Source of the DNA: Cricetomys ansorgei | Lineage: Eukaryota; Chordata; Mammalia; Rodentia; Nesomyidae | Length of the DNA: 64,000 bases | NCBI GenBank assembly: GCA_026225945.1 | Contig: JAMJFZ010002575.1 | Coordinates: 248,001 to 312,000, forward strand | Reading direction: 5' to 3' | Shown here: one piece after another, positions 24,420-56,339 of the stretch | Layout: every line of letters starts with the position of its first letter | Numbering within the stretch: the first letter of the stretch is position 1 | Notes under the pieces: model-generated | Databases searched by the model: none | What the model saw: only the letters and a program-made list of their open reading frames with translations | What the model was told of the DNA's origin: nothing | Translations under genes and position numbers: made by a program

Positions 24420-24633
24420 TATGCTACACACAGAAAGTACATCATTTGTCATGGGTTACAGGCCAGCCTACCTGAACAGAACATAAGAGGCACAACCCAT
24501 TATGAGGAAACATGAGTTATTTTTCAAGTTCTAGAATTTCCAGAAGTTCTGATTCAACACTGGGAGTGTATGCTCAGTTTCTTCTCAGCTCTTGAGCGTG
24601 CCACACTAGAGATCTCTCTTTTCCAAAATCAAA
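24420..24633 (+). promoter_or_regulatory. ACRV1 proximal promoter and 5' UTR
   Basis: No TATA box is visible. An ACACACA motif at 24426-24432 (GTGTGT on the other strand) lies about 205 bases before the ATG. In the mouse Acrv1 gene, GTGTGT motifs in the proximal promoter, roughly 170 bases before the start site, are reported to bind TDP-43 and keep the gene silent outside the testis. The position here fits, but the link is inference. Confidence 0.5.
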
Positions 24634-24682
24634 ATGAAGGAGTTAATTTTACTGAGTCTTTATCTGCTTGGATCTGCCAGAG
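24634..24682 (+). CDS. ACRV1: ACRV1 exon 1 coding part (signal peptide)
   Basis: ATG is followed by 16 codons plus one base. The donor is AGAG|GTAAGT. It encodes the hydrophobic leader [12 protein letters not shown]. Confidence 0.95.
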
Positions 24683-27600
24683 GTAAGTCTTCTCTTTAAA
24701 CATAAATCCTGGATAGATCATAGAGGTGGGCTTCTTTTAAGGTATTTCTGCCACCTTGAAGAAAGACCAGTCTTAGTTACCCAAAACAAACCTGATTTAG
24801 AATCAAGAGTTAACTAATCAAGAACAACTCTTGAGAACTCCTATACCAACTGATTTCTCCTGGTTATAGTTGTACAAATTGAAGGGCCCAATGGCCTAAT
24901 ATTCTCTGACTTTCAACATTTGTGACTGATGAGAAGGCATTTTACCAATACTATTCAAACCCCATCTGGTAATTTCTACAGGTTAATTCTGTGCTGTTAC
25001 CTTCTAGTTTAAAGTTTACTCAAAAATTAAAGTTTTCTATTGTTGAGTAAAGCTCATTACCAGTCCCATCACCAACATCAAAAAAGAACCTAACCTAACC
25101 ATAATTTCAGCTTGAATTACTTGGTACTGAAAGCTACTTATGCCAAACATTGTGACACCTATAACTCTAACCCTGGAGAAGCAGAAGTGGGAGAATTTCT
25201 GCAATTTAAAGTCACCAGGAACCCATAGCCAGACCCTGTTGGGGAAAAGAGAACTATTTGCCTTCTCTCTATCTCTATTCTTGCCTTTTACCCACAGAGG
25301 AATTGAAAGAAGGGTTGGTGGCTGACATTTTTTTTTTCCCCTTTCTGGTTTTTTTTTTTTTTTTGGGGGGGGATGTTTCTCTGTTTTAACTCTGGCTGTC
25401 CTAGACCTCATTCTGTAGAACAGACTGGCCTCAAACTCAGAGATTCTCCTGCCTCTGCCTGCCAAGTGCTCGGAGGCTGACTTTTGATGACTGAGTGAGG
25501 GTTCTTTGATTTTTGATTCTGGCTCTGTTGGCTAGAGACATTCATTTCTCTTCATGTGCTTTTCATGCTTAGGAGAGAGAATCCCAAGTATAGTTCTTGT
25601 ATGTTTGAATCTCAGCAGTGGTCTCTGAACTTTTATTTAAACATTTTTGTTTTTCATGATCTCCTAGAGTAGTCAAATGACTTCCCCTCAAGTGTCAAAG
25701 AAACTAGCAGTCTGGCTCTCCAGGAAATGAATTTTAATCTCATTCTTTCATCTTCACATTCTTCTATTTCTTCTCTATCCCAGGAGTACCACCACCAGGT
25801 CAGCCTGATGAGCTTCTTAACTCTGTAGACCACCAACCTTCTGTTCAGCAACTTTCAAGTGAATATTTCTCACTTGCAAACCCATCAGATGTCGAGACTT
25901 TATATGAAACTCCTTCAGGTGAGAAAGCTCTGAGTGAGCACAGTTCAAGTGAACATGAATCAAATGAGCACTCAAGTGAACACACTGCAGGTGAGCACAC
26001 TTCAAGCGAACAGTCTTCAGAACACATCTCAGGTGAGCACATTACAGGAGAGCACATTACAGGAGAGCACATTACCGCTGAGCACACTTCAGGCGAGCAC
26101 ACTTCAGGCAAAGACACTTCAGGTGAACCACCAGAACAATCCTCGAGTGACCAGCCTCCAGAACCATCTTCAGCTGACCAAGTTTCAGGTGACAAGTCTG
26201 AGGAGTCAAGCGAACAGACTGGTGAGGCGGCTTCAGGTGAAAAGGCTCCAGGTGAACAAGGTATGAGTACAACATTTCCAAGTACATCTGCAGGTAAGCC
26301 ACAATGGAAAGGCATTAGCCTTTAACTAGAGGTTGAGACTAACCTGGGCTACATAGCAAGTTAAATGAAAGACCAGGCAACTGAGCAACACCCTGTCTCC
26401 AATAGGGAAGAGGGAAGAGAGGGAAGGAAGAAGAGAGGAAGAGGGAGAAATGGGGGAGGAAGGACGTATCAGCAACTCAATTTTAGGGAAGCAATGAAAA
26501 AGAATCATTAATATGTCACAAACAGCTCTGTCAAAGACTCTTGTTTCTTCACAATATCAGGAAGCATTTTCCAGGTTTCATGTGGCCCTAAATGTAACAC
26601 AACTTAGAGAACCCTCTTTTAAGAAAAATAACACAAATGCAAAATGCTATTAGACTCTCTAATGCCACTGTTCATTAGAAGTTATTAAAGATCAGCAAGA
26701 TTGTTCAGTGGTGACATCTACGGCCAAGCTTGACAACCTGAGTTCAATACCTAATGTCCACATTGTGGAAGAAGGGAACTGACTCAAATTGTTCTATGAG
26801 CTTCACACATGTCCCATTCACAGTAGGTAAATAACAAAAATCTAAAGTTTGATGTGTCAAATTACTATCAGATACAAATCTTTCATTTCACGCTATATTA
26901 ATGATTCTAAATTTTTAGATGAGTAAAGTAAGGTGAAACTATTATCCCCAATGTCAGTCACATTTCTAGATAGTAAATTGAACTTAGGTCTGCCTAAAAT
27001 TCATGTTTTTTCTTCCCTCTGCTTCATTATGCTTAGCACTGGAGATAGTAAAAGGGTGCAGAAGTATTTCAGAGAGACTGCTGTCACTGATCTTCAAGAT
27101 CAGTCTGAAAAGGGGAAGTGTGCCTGATAGTACTGATAGTACATGTCTGTTAGTTCAGTACTTGGGAAACTGAGACAGGAAGATTGACATGTCTTTGAGG
27201 TCAGATTGGGCTGAATACTTAAACCCTCTCAAACACACAGGGGGAAGGGGAAAAAGGAAGGAAGGACTGGAAGGAGGGAGGGAAGGGAAAATGAAAAGGA
27301 AAGAGGAGAGAAGAGGAGAGGAGGAAAGGAAAGAAGGGGAGGGGAGAGGAGAAAAAGGAAAGGAAAGGAAAGGAAAACAGAAAGGAAAGGAAAGGAAAAA
27401 GGAAATGAAAGGGGAGGGGAGAAGAGAGAAGAGGCTGAAAGGAAGGGAGGGGAGGGGAGGGGAGGGGAGAGGGGAAGAGAGGAAAGAAGGAAATGAAACA
27501 AAAGGATAGGAGGGAAGAAGGAAAGGGAAGGAGGAAGGTGAGGGGAGAGGAGAGGAGAAAAGGGAGGGGAAGGGAGGGGAGAGGAGAAAAGGAAAGGATA

Positions 27601-30525
27601 AGGGAAGGGCGGGAGGGGAGGGGAGAGAAGGGAAGAGAGAGAGAGGGAGAGAGGAAGAGAAGGGGAGGGGAGGAGAGAGGGAGAAAGGAGAGGAGAGAGA
27701 GGGAGGGGGAGAGAAGTGGGGGGAGAGGAAAGGGGGAGAAAGAAAAGGAAAAGGGAAGGGAAGAAGAGAGGGAAGGAAGGAAGGAAGGAAGGAAGAAGGG
27801 AGAGAAAAATGCATTCTTTTCAGGACTGGCAACAGTCCATAATTTCGCCTAGATATCAGTAGGAATTTGACAGAGATTCAGATACATAACAGTTTTCTCC
27901 TTTGAAGTAAAACATGACAAGGGAATTTACTTATAAGTTCAAGACGCCAATGGGATATAGACTAGAGTAAAAGTCACTCAGATACATTTAATTTTCGTCA
28001 GTAATAAAGGTTACAAAGCAGTAAGAGAGAAGGTAATTCCTCTGACTAAGAAAAGGAAACGAGTGAGTTGTAATCCCATCACTGGGCAATTAAGCAAGAT
28101 CTTGTCTCCAATAACCAAAAGGGGGGGCAGATAAGGGGAGAGGGATGAGGCTGTAGCTCAGTGGTAGAGCATGCCTAAGGCCCTAGAGGTTCAATCCCCA
28201 GTACTGCCAGAAAGAACTAGAAATGATTTGTAGGCAATTGACTTTTTGCAACCCCCATTCCTCATATGTGTGACTCATCAACTCAAGTGGTCTGTCAGGA
28301 AATTTCATCTGGCTCTTTTCAAATTTCAGGCATGGCAATAAATTGCCTCACATGTGCTTATATGAATGATGATGGAAAGTGTCTTCGTGGAGAAGGAATA
28401 TGCACCACTCAAAATTCCCAGCAGTGCATGTTAAAGAAGATCTTTGAAGGTAGTGGGAACTTCCTGGGATAAACTTGACAGAGAGCACATCAATCATCTT
28501 TTAAATAAAAATGGCATAGGGAGGAAAGGGGAGATCCACAGGGATCAGTGAACTTGGGAATTCAGAACTTCATTCCTTCAAGGATTTAGCAGAATTCTAG
28601 GTACTGATGAACAGAGACCTTTCCTGACAGACCTGAGGCTCTTTAGAGAGAAAAAAGAAAATTGAAAAGAGGCTTTCTTCAGATTAAAGAAACCTTTAAG
28701 TTGTTCCTTAAGCTACCCATATACTGACTTAAACTACCCATACTCAGAACTGTCTATTTTGTTCATGACTATATCTCCCCAGGACACAGCACAATGTATA
28801 ACAGATGGTAATCATTTAGTAGACACTGAACAAACTAATCAACTGTTTACAAACCTATATGTACAGGACAACAAAACTAAGTGTATATTCTCACATCTCT
28901 CAATCCTTATACTTAGTATTCATCTCCAAAACAAGGGATCTTGGTTACTCCATTCCATGAACCATACTGCCCAGCTCTGGTTTGTCCAACCTCTCAATAG
29001 AAATATTTACCACACATTTCTAAAATTGTACATTTAACCATCACTGAATAAACATCAACAACACATACCACAAGCCTTACAGAAGAAAGATGCATCAAAT
29101 ACAGGATGTATAGACTGCAGTTTAACATAAGAACTCAGAGAAAAGTGGTGTGGTGATACATGTCTTTTCTCAGTACTTGGGAGGCTGAGGTAGGAGAAGT
29201 AAGTTCAACAGGTCAGCCTGGGCTACACAGCAAGACCATGTCTAAAGAAGGGGCAAAACACACAGAGTGCTGTAATCTCACAGGTAAAGGAAAGCAAGTA
29301 ATTCTGGAGAGGACAGGGTATTCAGAAAGAACATGTAAAATCCAGCAGTACCCAGTTTGGGCTGCACATTAGAATCACTTGAGCAAGTTTTAAAAATCCT
29401 AATGCTCAGAACTGTCAAGATGGGTCAGTGAGCAAAGGTGCTTGCCCACCAAGCCTAATGACCTGAGTTAGTTGTCCTCTGACCTTCATTCACACTAGCC
29501 ACACACATACATACACAAATGTTGAAAATACTAAATAAAATAAAAATCCTAATTTTTATTGGTACTCAACCTGAACCAATGAAATGCCAAAAATGAAGAC
29601 TACTGATTCAGTCATTCTGCAGAAACATGCCAAAAACAAACACTAAAGCCAAAGTCAGGAATATAGGATATAAACAGGAAACAGCAAAGTTCTTTTGGGT
29701 TTAGCAAGGAGAGGAGTAGAAGAAACTAAATTAAGAAATGTTGATTAGCCAAAGCAAAGTCATCTAAGACTCTCAATGGCAGAGTAAGGTTAATCAGGAA
29801 AGCAAGTAGATACAGGGAAGATGGCAGAGTGTTACATTTAGGGCAAAGTAAATTTTAGTTGTTGGTAGAATTTTAGTGTGGAAATGATCATCACTTAAGT
29901 GGAAAGGCAATTCAACTTGGATCAGTAAAGTTAACTGGACTCAGAAGGCAGAAAATCAGATAAAACCTTGACATAAGTGATACACAGTATCAAGTTCATA
30001 TAGAAAGGGAGGTAATGCTATGGATTTTGATTAAGAGAATTTTCTAGTGCATCTTTGAGAGAAGAGTTTCAATTCTGAGGACTTGCGGTTCAGATGTGAA
30101 TGAGAAGTGAAATATAGCAAGCTCTCTAGAGGGTTGAAGGTAAGGAGGAGAGTGGCATGGTCAAAAGAAAATATTGAACTTGGTGACTATCATATTTGTA
30201 AATCAAAAGAACAGTAGAGAGGAAGAGAACTGAGAAATATACAAGAGGTATGGACAGCTGATAAAGAAGACAAAAAGAAGGAGATAGAAAAATATACACA
30301 GAGTTGTGGTCATCCTTTCATGGGAACATTGGGAACCATGGATGAAGGGTAAAGTTGGGAGAAGCTTTCTGCTAATGCCAGTTGTCTCTTGTCCTTTCAG
30401 GTGGAAAACTCCAGTTCATAGTTCAGGGGTGTGAAAATATGTGCCCATCTATGAACCTCTTCTCTCATGGAACAAGAATGCAAATTATGTGCTGTCGGAA
30501 TGAACCCCTCTGCAACAAGGTCTAG
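24634..30525 (+). CDS. ACRV1: Acrosomal vesicle protein 1 (SP-10), complete, 4 coding exons
   Basis: Joined exons 24634-24682, 25784-26293, 28330-28449 and 30401-30525 give 267 residues, close to the human length of 265. All three junctions are phase 1. Residues 1-17 are a signal peptide ([17 protein letters not shown]). Residues about 18-186 form the low-complexity domain with SVQQL and YFSLANPSD followed by SGEH/SSEH-type repeats. Residues 188-267 form a ten-cysteine LU domain with conserved [32 protein letters not shown] and [20 protein letters not shown], ending CC-x5-CNKV. SP-10 is a testis-specific protein of the acrosomal matrix and membranes of round spermatids and sperm. The LU domain shares its exon plan with the PATE-like gene in this window. 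Reading frame and splice sites are intact. Confidence 0.97.
25340..25485 (-). repeat. B1 SINE in ACRV1 intron 1
   Basis: A T-rich start is followed by TTCTCTGTTTTAACTCTGGCTGTCCTAGA...CAGACTGGCCTCAAACTCAGAGATTCTCCTGCCTCTGCCTGCCAAGTGCT, reverse B1 order. Confidence 0.9.
25784..26293 (+). CDS. ACRV1: ACRV1 exon 2 (repeat domain)
   Basis: The acceptor is CTATCCCAG and the donor GCAG|GTAAGC; 510 bases, phase 1 at both ends. From about 25918 the DNA is a tandem array built on a 15-base unit (consensus near GAGCACACTTCAGGT) encoding S/T-x-G/S-E-H. Repetition is strongest at 26033-26112, where three successive units read GEHIT. Confidence 0.95.
26690..26800 (+). repeat. B3-type SINE in ACRV1 intron 2
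   Basis: The pattern GCAAGATTGTTCAGTGGTGACATCTA...CCAAGCTTGACAACCTGAGTTCAATACC matches B3/B2-group SINEs. Confidence 0.6.
27238..27808 (+). repeat. Long polypurine GGA/GA-rich tract in ACRV1 intron 2
   Basis: About 560 bases of almost pure A and G on the plus strand (GGAAAGGAAAGGAAAGG, GGGAGGGGAGG, GAGAGAGAG, ending in (GGAA)n), with only a handful of pyrimidines. Open frames on either strand here are artefacts of the missing pyrimidines. Confidence 0.95.
28145..28213 (+). repeat. ID SINE in ACRV1 intron 2
   Basis: tRNA-derived pattern GAGGCTGTAGCTCAGTGGTAGAGCATGCCTAAGGCCCTAGAGGTTCAATCCCCAGTACTG. It lies 120 bases before exon 3. Confidence 0.85.
28330..28449 (+). CDS. ACRV1: ACRV1 exon 3 (first half of LU domain)
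   Basis: The acceptor is AAATTTCAG. It encodes residues 188-226 with five cysteines (192, 195, 204, 211, 219). The donor is GAAG|GTAGTG, which lacks the usual A at +4 and G at +5, so it is a weak site. Confidence 0.95.
29145..29255 (+). repeat. B1/B4-like SINE in ACRV1 intron 3
   Basis: TGGTGTGGTGATACATGTC...CAGTACTTGGGAGGCTGAGGTAGGAG...AACAGGTCAGCCTGGGCTACACAGCAAGACC. Confidence 0.65.
29408..29555 (+). repeat. B3 SINE in ACRV1 intron 3
   Basis: TCAAGATGGGTCAGTGAGCAAAGGTGCTTGCCCACCAAGCCTAATGACCTGAGTTAG, with TTGTCCTCTGACC and a CA-rich, AAATAAAA tail. Confidence 0.8.
30401..30525 (+). CDS. ACRV1: ACRV1 exon 4 coding part (second half of LU domain)
   Basis: The acceptor is GTCCTTTCAG. It encodes residues 228-267 with five cysteines (237, 241, 257, 258, 264) and stops at TAG 30523-30525. 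Confidence 0.96.
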
Positions 30526-30734
30526 AAGCCTGTGCTCTACTTCTTGCTCTGACTCGGGCAGCTTCACCACTCTACTTGGCTGAATTTATACTCAACTTCA
30601 ACAACTAATCATATCTGCCTCTGCCTGACCATCAGACAAGCTCAACCCTTACTAAACCCTTATTTTTATTAATACCCCATCGCCTATGTCTTCTGCCTTC
30701 CCTGTTCCCCTCCTTCCCCAGATTTTCTTTTTTG

Positions 30735-30740
30735 AATAAA
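30735..30740 (+). terminator. ACRV1: ACRV1 poly(A) signal
   Basis: AATAAA lies 210 bases after the stop codon. Cleavage is expected near 30755-30765, giving a 3' UTR of about 230 bases. Confidence 0.8.
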
Positions 30741-31567
30741 TCCCCATGGCTAAAAACACAGGCTTTAGTCAGATGGTTTTTCATCAGACAAGTTGCAAAG
30801 GTAAGAGTTTCTATCCATAACCAAATAAAGTGGCTGTTTTTTCACAATAATTTCTAAAAGCTGAAGAGGTCTCCCAGGTTAGAGAGAATACAAAATGCAT
30901 ATTAAATCTTTCACAGATCTTAATATTGTAGGTATGTCCTCCATAGCTTTCCACTTGTAATATACACAACTCAGTATTTTGGCTTTTGAGCTCCATTTTG
31001 AGCTCAAGAACAAAACTACTCCTTTTCATTTAAGCAACACACAATGCTTAAATCATTTTCACAGGATCTATTCAGCCATAGAGGAGCAGGTAGAATGCCG
31101 AACAGTCCTTACCCCCTAGGCGTTTTCACATGTATGGTTGCATCTTATTCTCAGGAAAGAGTGAGAAGGGTAAAGAAATAGCATCACCTTTACTCTACAA
31201 ATAAGGAAATATGACACCCATTTTTTTTTATATTTATTTATTTACATCTCCTTTCAGACATCAGTCCTGCATGTTTAAAGGTTGAAGATCTGCTGGTGGT
31301 CTTAATATACTTTGCAAAGCAGCCTGCTTTAATTTCAATAAGACAATTACCACATTTTAAACTTTAAAACTTTCATTATCATGACTTAACAGTTTTTTGG
31401 ATGACTTATTCTGTAGTCCAGGGTAGCTTAGAAATCTCTATTGTAGCTACATGCTGATCTCAAATTTGTAGCAATTTTCCTGACGCCCCTCATGTGCTGG
31501 GATCATAGGCATGAGCTACCATGCCTAAGAACTATACATCATTAAAACATTGTCAGTTACAGAGCAT

Positions 31568-31570
<3 letters not shown>

Positions 31571-31612
<42 letters not shown>
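31571..31612. repeat. (AC)n microsatellite
   Basis: About 21 AC units. Confidence 0.95.
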
Positions 31613-31614
<2 letters not shown>

Positions 31615-32759
31615 TGGCTCTACTCAAAAACCATCCGAATAACAAGTTCCATTGACAAATCTAAGCTGGAAAGAAATAGAACTCATTTTTAAATTTCTGA
31701 ATGAGGCTATTTTTAACATATAATCCTATCTTTAGATCAAATGAAATTTAAAAATCCAAAAGAAAAATCTCAAACTCTCAATGTGGCATGGTTTACAAAA
31801 GAGCAAGAAGAAAAACTAATGCTTGTTAACAGTGTTGAAACAACTGGTTTCTTTGAGGGGAGGGGATAAAGATCTTCTAGCTATAGGCAGTGGAAAATTA
31901 AAAAATTCAAATGTTAACATATTTTGTTTGTAATCACTACAAGCAAAAACAGCACTGAGTGAGATCTGTGGGCTTCTGCCTAGTTACCTTTTAACTCATG
32001 CATTACAGGATAGCAAACACCCACAGTGTTAGTGGTCAGAGGCTTCAACGAATATTGACTAGGGCTGGCCAAGTAGCTGTAAAATTGAGAAAAACAGAGA
32101 AAAGAGCCATAGGAGATAAACTCAAATTGATCTATTCTGACAAAATCCTTTGGCTGATCTTCTGAATTCCAAGAAGCAAAATTACAGCAGTATCTGAAAG
32201 CTGAATGAACAGAGCAGAGACGTTTGCTGGGTAGTGTAAGTCCTCCATGCTAAGGTACTAAACTAAAGCAAAAACCAGCACTCTTCACAGGAACCCCTGG
32301 GGTTCAGAATCTCTACTACATAATAACTTATTAGGCATAGGAAAGGCTTTGATAGCAGGAGTCTTTAGTGCCCTCAACCAGCCATTTGAGGTTTTTGACC
32401 CGTTTCTATGGTATCGCAAGAGAGATAATACACAATTCTACTTATATTAAGTAGGAGTATTCAAAATCATGGAGACAGAAAGCAGTATGTTGGATACTAG
32501 GGGCTGGCAGGAAGCAGTAAGTCATGATTTGACTTTGACAGACTTTGGAGACAGTACTATACACCATCAGACGAAGAGGACAATCACATAAAGCTGCACA
32601 GCTCAGATGAAACTGCATTTTGAAGTGTGATGAAAAGTAGTAAATATTGGGAGTGGGGCAGGAAACTGACTTACACTTTGCAAGATCATTCTGACCACTT
32701 TTCTGAAAAATAAACAACCAAGGAACAAGTAACATTTTTAAAAAATTGATAGATTTTGC

Positions 32760-32915
32760 CAGACGGTGGTGGAACACTTTAATCCCAGCATTCAGGAGGC
32801 AGAGGCAGAGGTAGCTGGATCTCTGAGTTCAAGGCCAGTCTGCTCTCTACAGTGAGTTCCAGGACAGCCAGAGGTACAACACAGAAACCTTGTCTCAGGA
32901 AAAAAAAAAAAAAAA
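32760..32915 (+). repeat. B1 SINE
   Basis: CAGACGGTGGTGGAACACTTTAATCCCAGCATTCAGGAGGCAGAGGCAGAGG...ACAGAAACCTTGTCTC, then an A18 tail. Confidence 0.9.
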
Positions 32916-33321
32916 ACAGGTGATTGGTTTTCACTAAAGTGGTACTATGGTATGGAAGACAAAAGACTGAATGAAGCGTGTTCAGGTTTACTACTGAGTA
33001 TGGGAGAGGTTAAGGGTGCCAGCATATACCAATATGCAATAAACTTTAGCCGCAAAATTTTAAATGCTCTTACCTTCAGACTAATTATTGTAATTTATCT
33101 ACAAAAGGAATACAGGACCCCAATTATATATATTTATATTTTAATATAAATTTTATGAACAAAACAGTTTTAGTGAGTCTAAAAGGTGAAAGGTACAAGT
33201 ATTAGGCCTATTTCTGTGTTTCCTTGCCCCCACCCCCACCCTGATCCCCTTTTTAGTCAGTGTCATCTAGAAACTTGGTGGCCAATAAGTTCAGAGTTAG
33301 ATAATAGTTTTAAAAATACAA

Positions 33322-33327
33322 TTTATT
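33322..33327 (-). terminator. CHEK1: Candidate CHEK1 poly(A) signal
   Basis: AATAAA reads on the minus strand about 745 bases after the stop codon. It is the first canonical hexamer I found downstream. Weaker variants (for example ATTAAA near 33505) could also be used. Confidence 0.4.
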
Positions 33328-34071
33328 TCTAGAATAGAGTTAAAATATGGCTGTGAATATAGAAAAATTATAGAAAAACCTATTTAAGTGTGTAATTTTT
33401 AGAATAAAGTCAGCTAAGCTAGAACTTATGTTCTTAAAAGACCAACCAGTACTTTATATTTGACTAGGTATACCAGGAAAAAAAAAAAAAAAAACACTTG
33501 CAATTTTAATCATTATAACCCCCAAACAGTTTTATATAACTGTTCAAACCTTTGTGCAGCACATATACCCAAACTGAAAATATAGTACATATCTTGGGGA
33601 TAAATTTTTGTAGCAGTCCTCACTTCATAGACCAATTGACTGTACATGGTCTTTGCTTATTCATCCTTACAATTAAATAAGCAGAAAAGAAACATGTATG
33701 CTTTGCATGAAATGAAATGTTTTGATTTGTTCTTTCAAAAGTGATACTACATTGGTACAAAAGCTGGCAAACTCATGTATCCCAAAACTTGGTTTCTACC
33801 AGATAGGCTTCAAATTCAGATAATTTAAACACAGCTGGAGAAATACTTAATAAATGTGATCCATCCTTTTCCCAAAGTATTACATACAATTAAAATACAG
33901 TATTATTTGTATGCAAAACATACTAAGAATTGGAAGATGCTTGGATAATGGGAAGAGAACTCTTCAAGAACTATTGTTTGCAGTTTGCAGAATAGGATAA
34001 TCTTCTCTAGGAAGAAGAACATCAACATAGCAGCACTATATTCACCAGGAGTCCCAGAGCTGACAGCTTCA

Positions 34072-55236
<21,165 letters not shown>

Positions 55237-55379
55237 TTACATCACATCCGTATTTACCCAAGTCACAATCCTAAATGTAAGCATTTTATCCTGTATATCA
55301 CAATCCCAGTGCCCACGTTTGTCCTCCGCTTTTATGCAAAACTGAACATTTGCTTGACTCTGAAATTGGGAGACAAAGG

Positions 55380-56330
55380 CTTCCCGGTGAATGACCGGGA
55401 GGGGTGCTGGGCAGGGGGGAGGGGAGGGGAGTAAGCACGATAGTTACTGCCAGAGGAGCCCCTCCTCGAACCCGCTGGCTCCCAATTCCCACCCCAACGG
55501 CACGCGTGCCCAGAACACTGAGGGAACGGGGCGGGGCCAAGCCGCCGAGAGGAGCGGAAGGCGGGGACCCCTAGAGCCGGAAAGCCGTGAGAATCCGGGA
55601 GCTGGGCCCTTTACGCCGGGCAGCCGCGGACAACCGGCTCCAGGCCGCGCTCCGGGAGGTCCTTCCATCTCTCGGCTCGTCACGACTACCCCCTGACCGT
55701 GCCCGTCCGCACTAATCAAGCCCTCTGAGTCCTTCGCTGGGGTCTTTTCCCACCGTTCGGGACGCCCTTCTCACCAAGCAGTCCTTTCCCGGCTGCCACA
55801 GGAATCCAAATGCAGAACTTTTCCCGCCAAAACTTGCTTGCGTCATGCTATCGCAAACGCGCCCACCTTTGCCGTAAAGCGAGCCTGTGCGCGCTGTGCT
55901 AAAGCGGGCTCTGCAGAAAAGTAACTTCAGTCGGCCGACGGGGAAGGGACCTCTCCTGTTATTGTACTAAGTCTTCCCGACTGGGGTGCTGCAGCGGTCG
56001 ACGTAAGAAACCGACTAGATTTGGTACTGACGAACGCCTTGGTGAGAATTGATCTGAGTCTCCGAGAGAAATGGCACTGGGCGTGCGCTCCTCGCTGAAC
56101 GCCTTACGTTGCTCCAGAGAGGCGCCGGAGCCTCTATCCAGACCGCGCCACAGTTGAGCCCAGGCTAAGGTCTTGGTTCCTTGGGTCACTCTGAGCCTGC
56201 AAGGGCTGCACCGTTAACCACGTAAACCGACCAGCTCGTGACCTTGGAGCTCCTGCCAGGCAGGGCTTGTGAGGCTCAAACTGAGCGACACAAAGTGCTC
56301 TGAACACGTTACATTGCAGTACCCTTAGTA
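55380..56330. promoter_or_regulatory. CHEK1: CpG island / CHEK1 promoter region
   Basis: This is the only long stretch of the window rich in CpG and GC. It contains a GC box GGGGCGGGGCC (55528-55538), CCGGAAA-type ETS cores and the E2F site below. A good minus-strand donor (TGCTTG|GTGAGAAG, GT at 55774-55773) suggests that the non-coding first exon of CHEK1 ends at 55775, with transcription starting near 55800. No TATA box. Confidence 0.75.
55819..55832 (-). promoter_or_regulatory. CHEK1: E2F-type site of the CHEK1 promoter
   Basis: TTTTGGCGGGAAAA reads on the minus strand, a match to the E2F consensus on both half-sites. It lies about 45-60 bases upstream of the proposed first-exon donor. 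CHEK1 is a known E2F-responsive S-phase gene, so this is a plausible control site. Confidence 0.65.
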
Positions 56331-56339
56331 TTCGAGCTG

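Larger units (their letters stand above)
19421..24420. other. Intergenic DNA 5' of ACRV1 with scattered old repeats
   Basis: Besides the SINE and L2/MIR pieces listed separately, I see no exon with splice sites and no family signature. A short direct repeat (AAACAAGAAAATACCTTA at about 20647 and 20682) is present. Confidence 0.5.
30765..33300. other. Gap between convergent ACRV1 and CHEK1 3' ends
   Basis: No exon is supported. It holds a reverse B1-derived piece (about 31425-31540), an AC microsatellite (31571-31612) and a forward B1 (32760-32905). Confidence 0.6.

Noticed and set aside
25845..26315. Open frames overlapping ACRV1 exon 2 in other frames and on the minus strand (CSPEVCS-type repeats)
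   Set aside because: They are mirror products of the 15-base tandem array coding SGEH; no splice or start context supports them.
27155..27852. Long Ser/Pro/Phe-rich and Arg/Glu/Gly-rich open frames
   Set aside because: They arise from the polypurine tract, which lacks the bases needed for stop codons on one strand.
28145..28213. tRNA-like A/B box sequence, also seen near 37370, 46980 and 54588
   Set aside because: These are ID-type SINEs with A-rich tails and poor cloverleaf potential, not tRNA genes.
32442..32777. 111-codon minus-strand frame between ACRV1 and CHEK1
   Set aside because: No family signature; it runs into a B1 SINE at one end.
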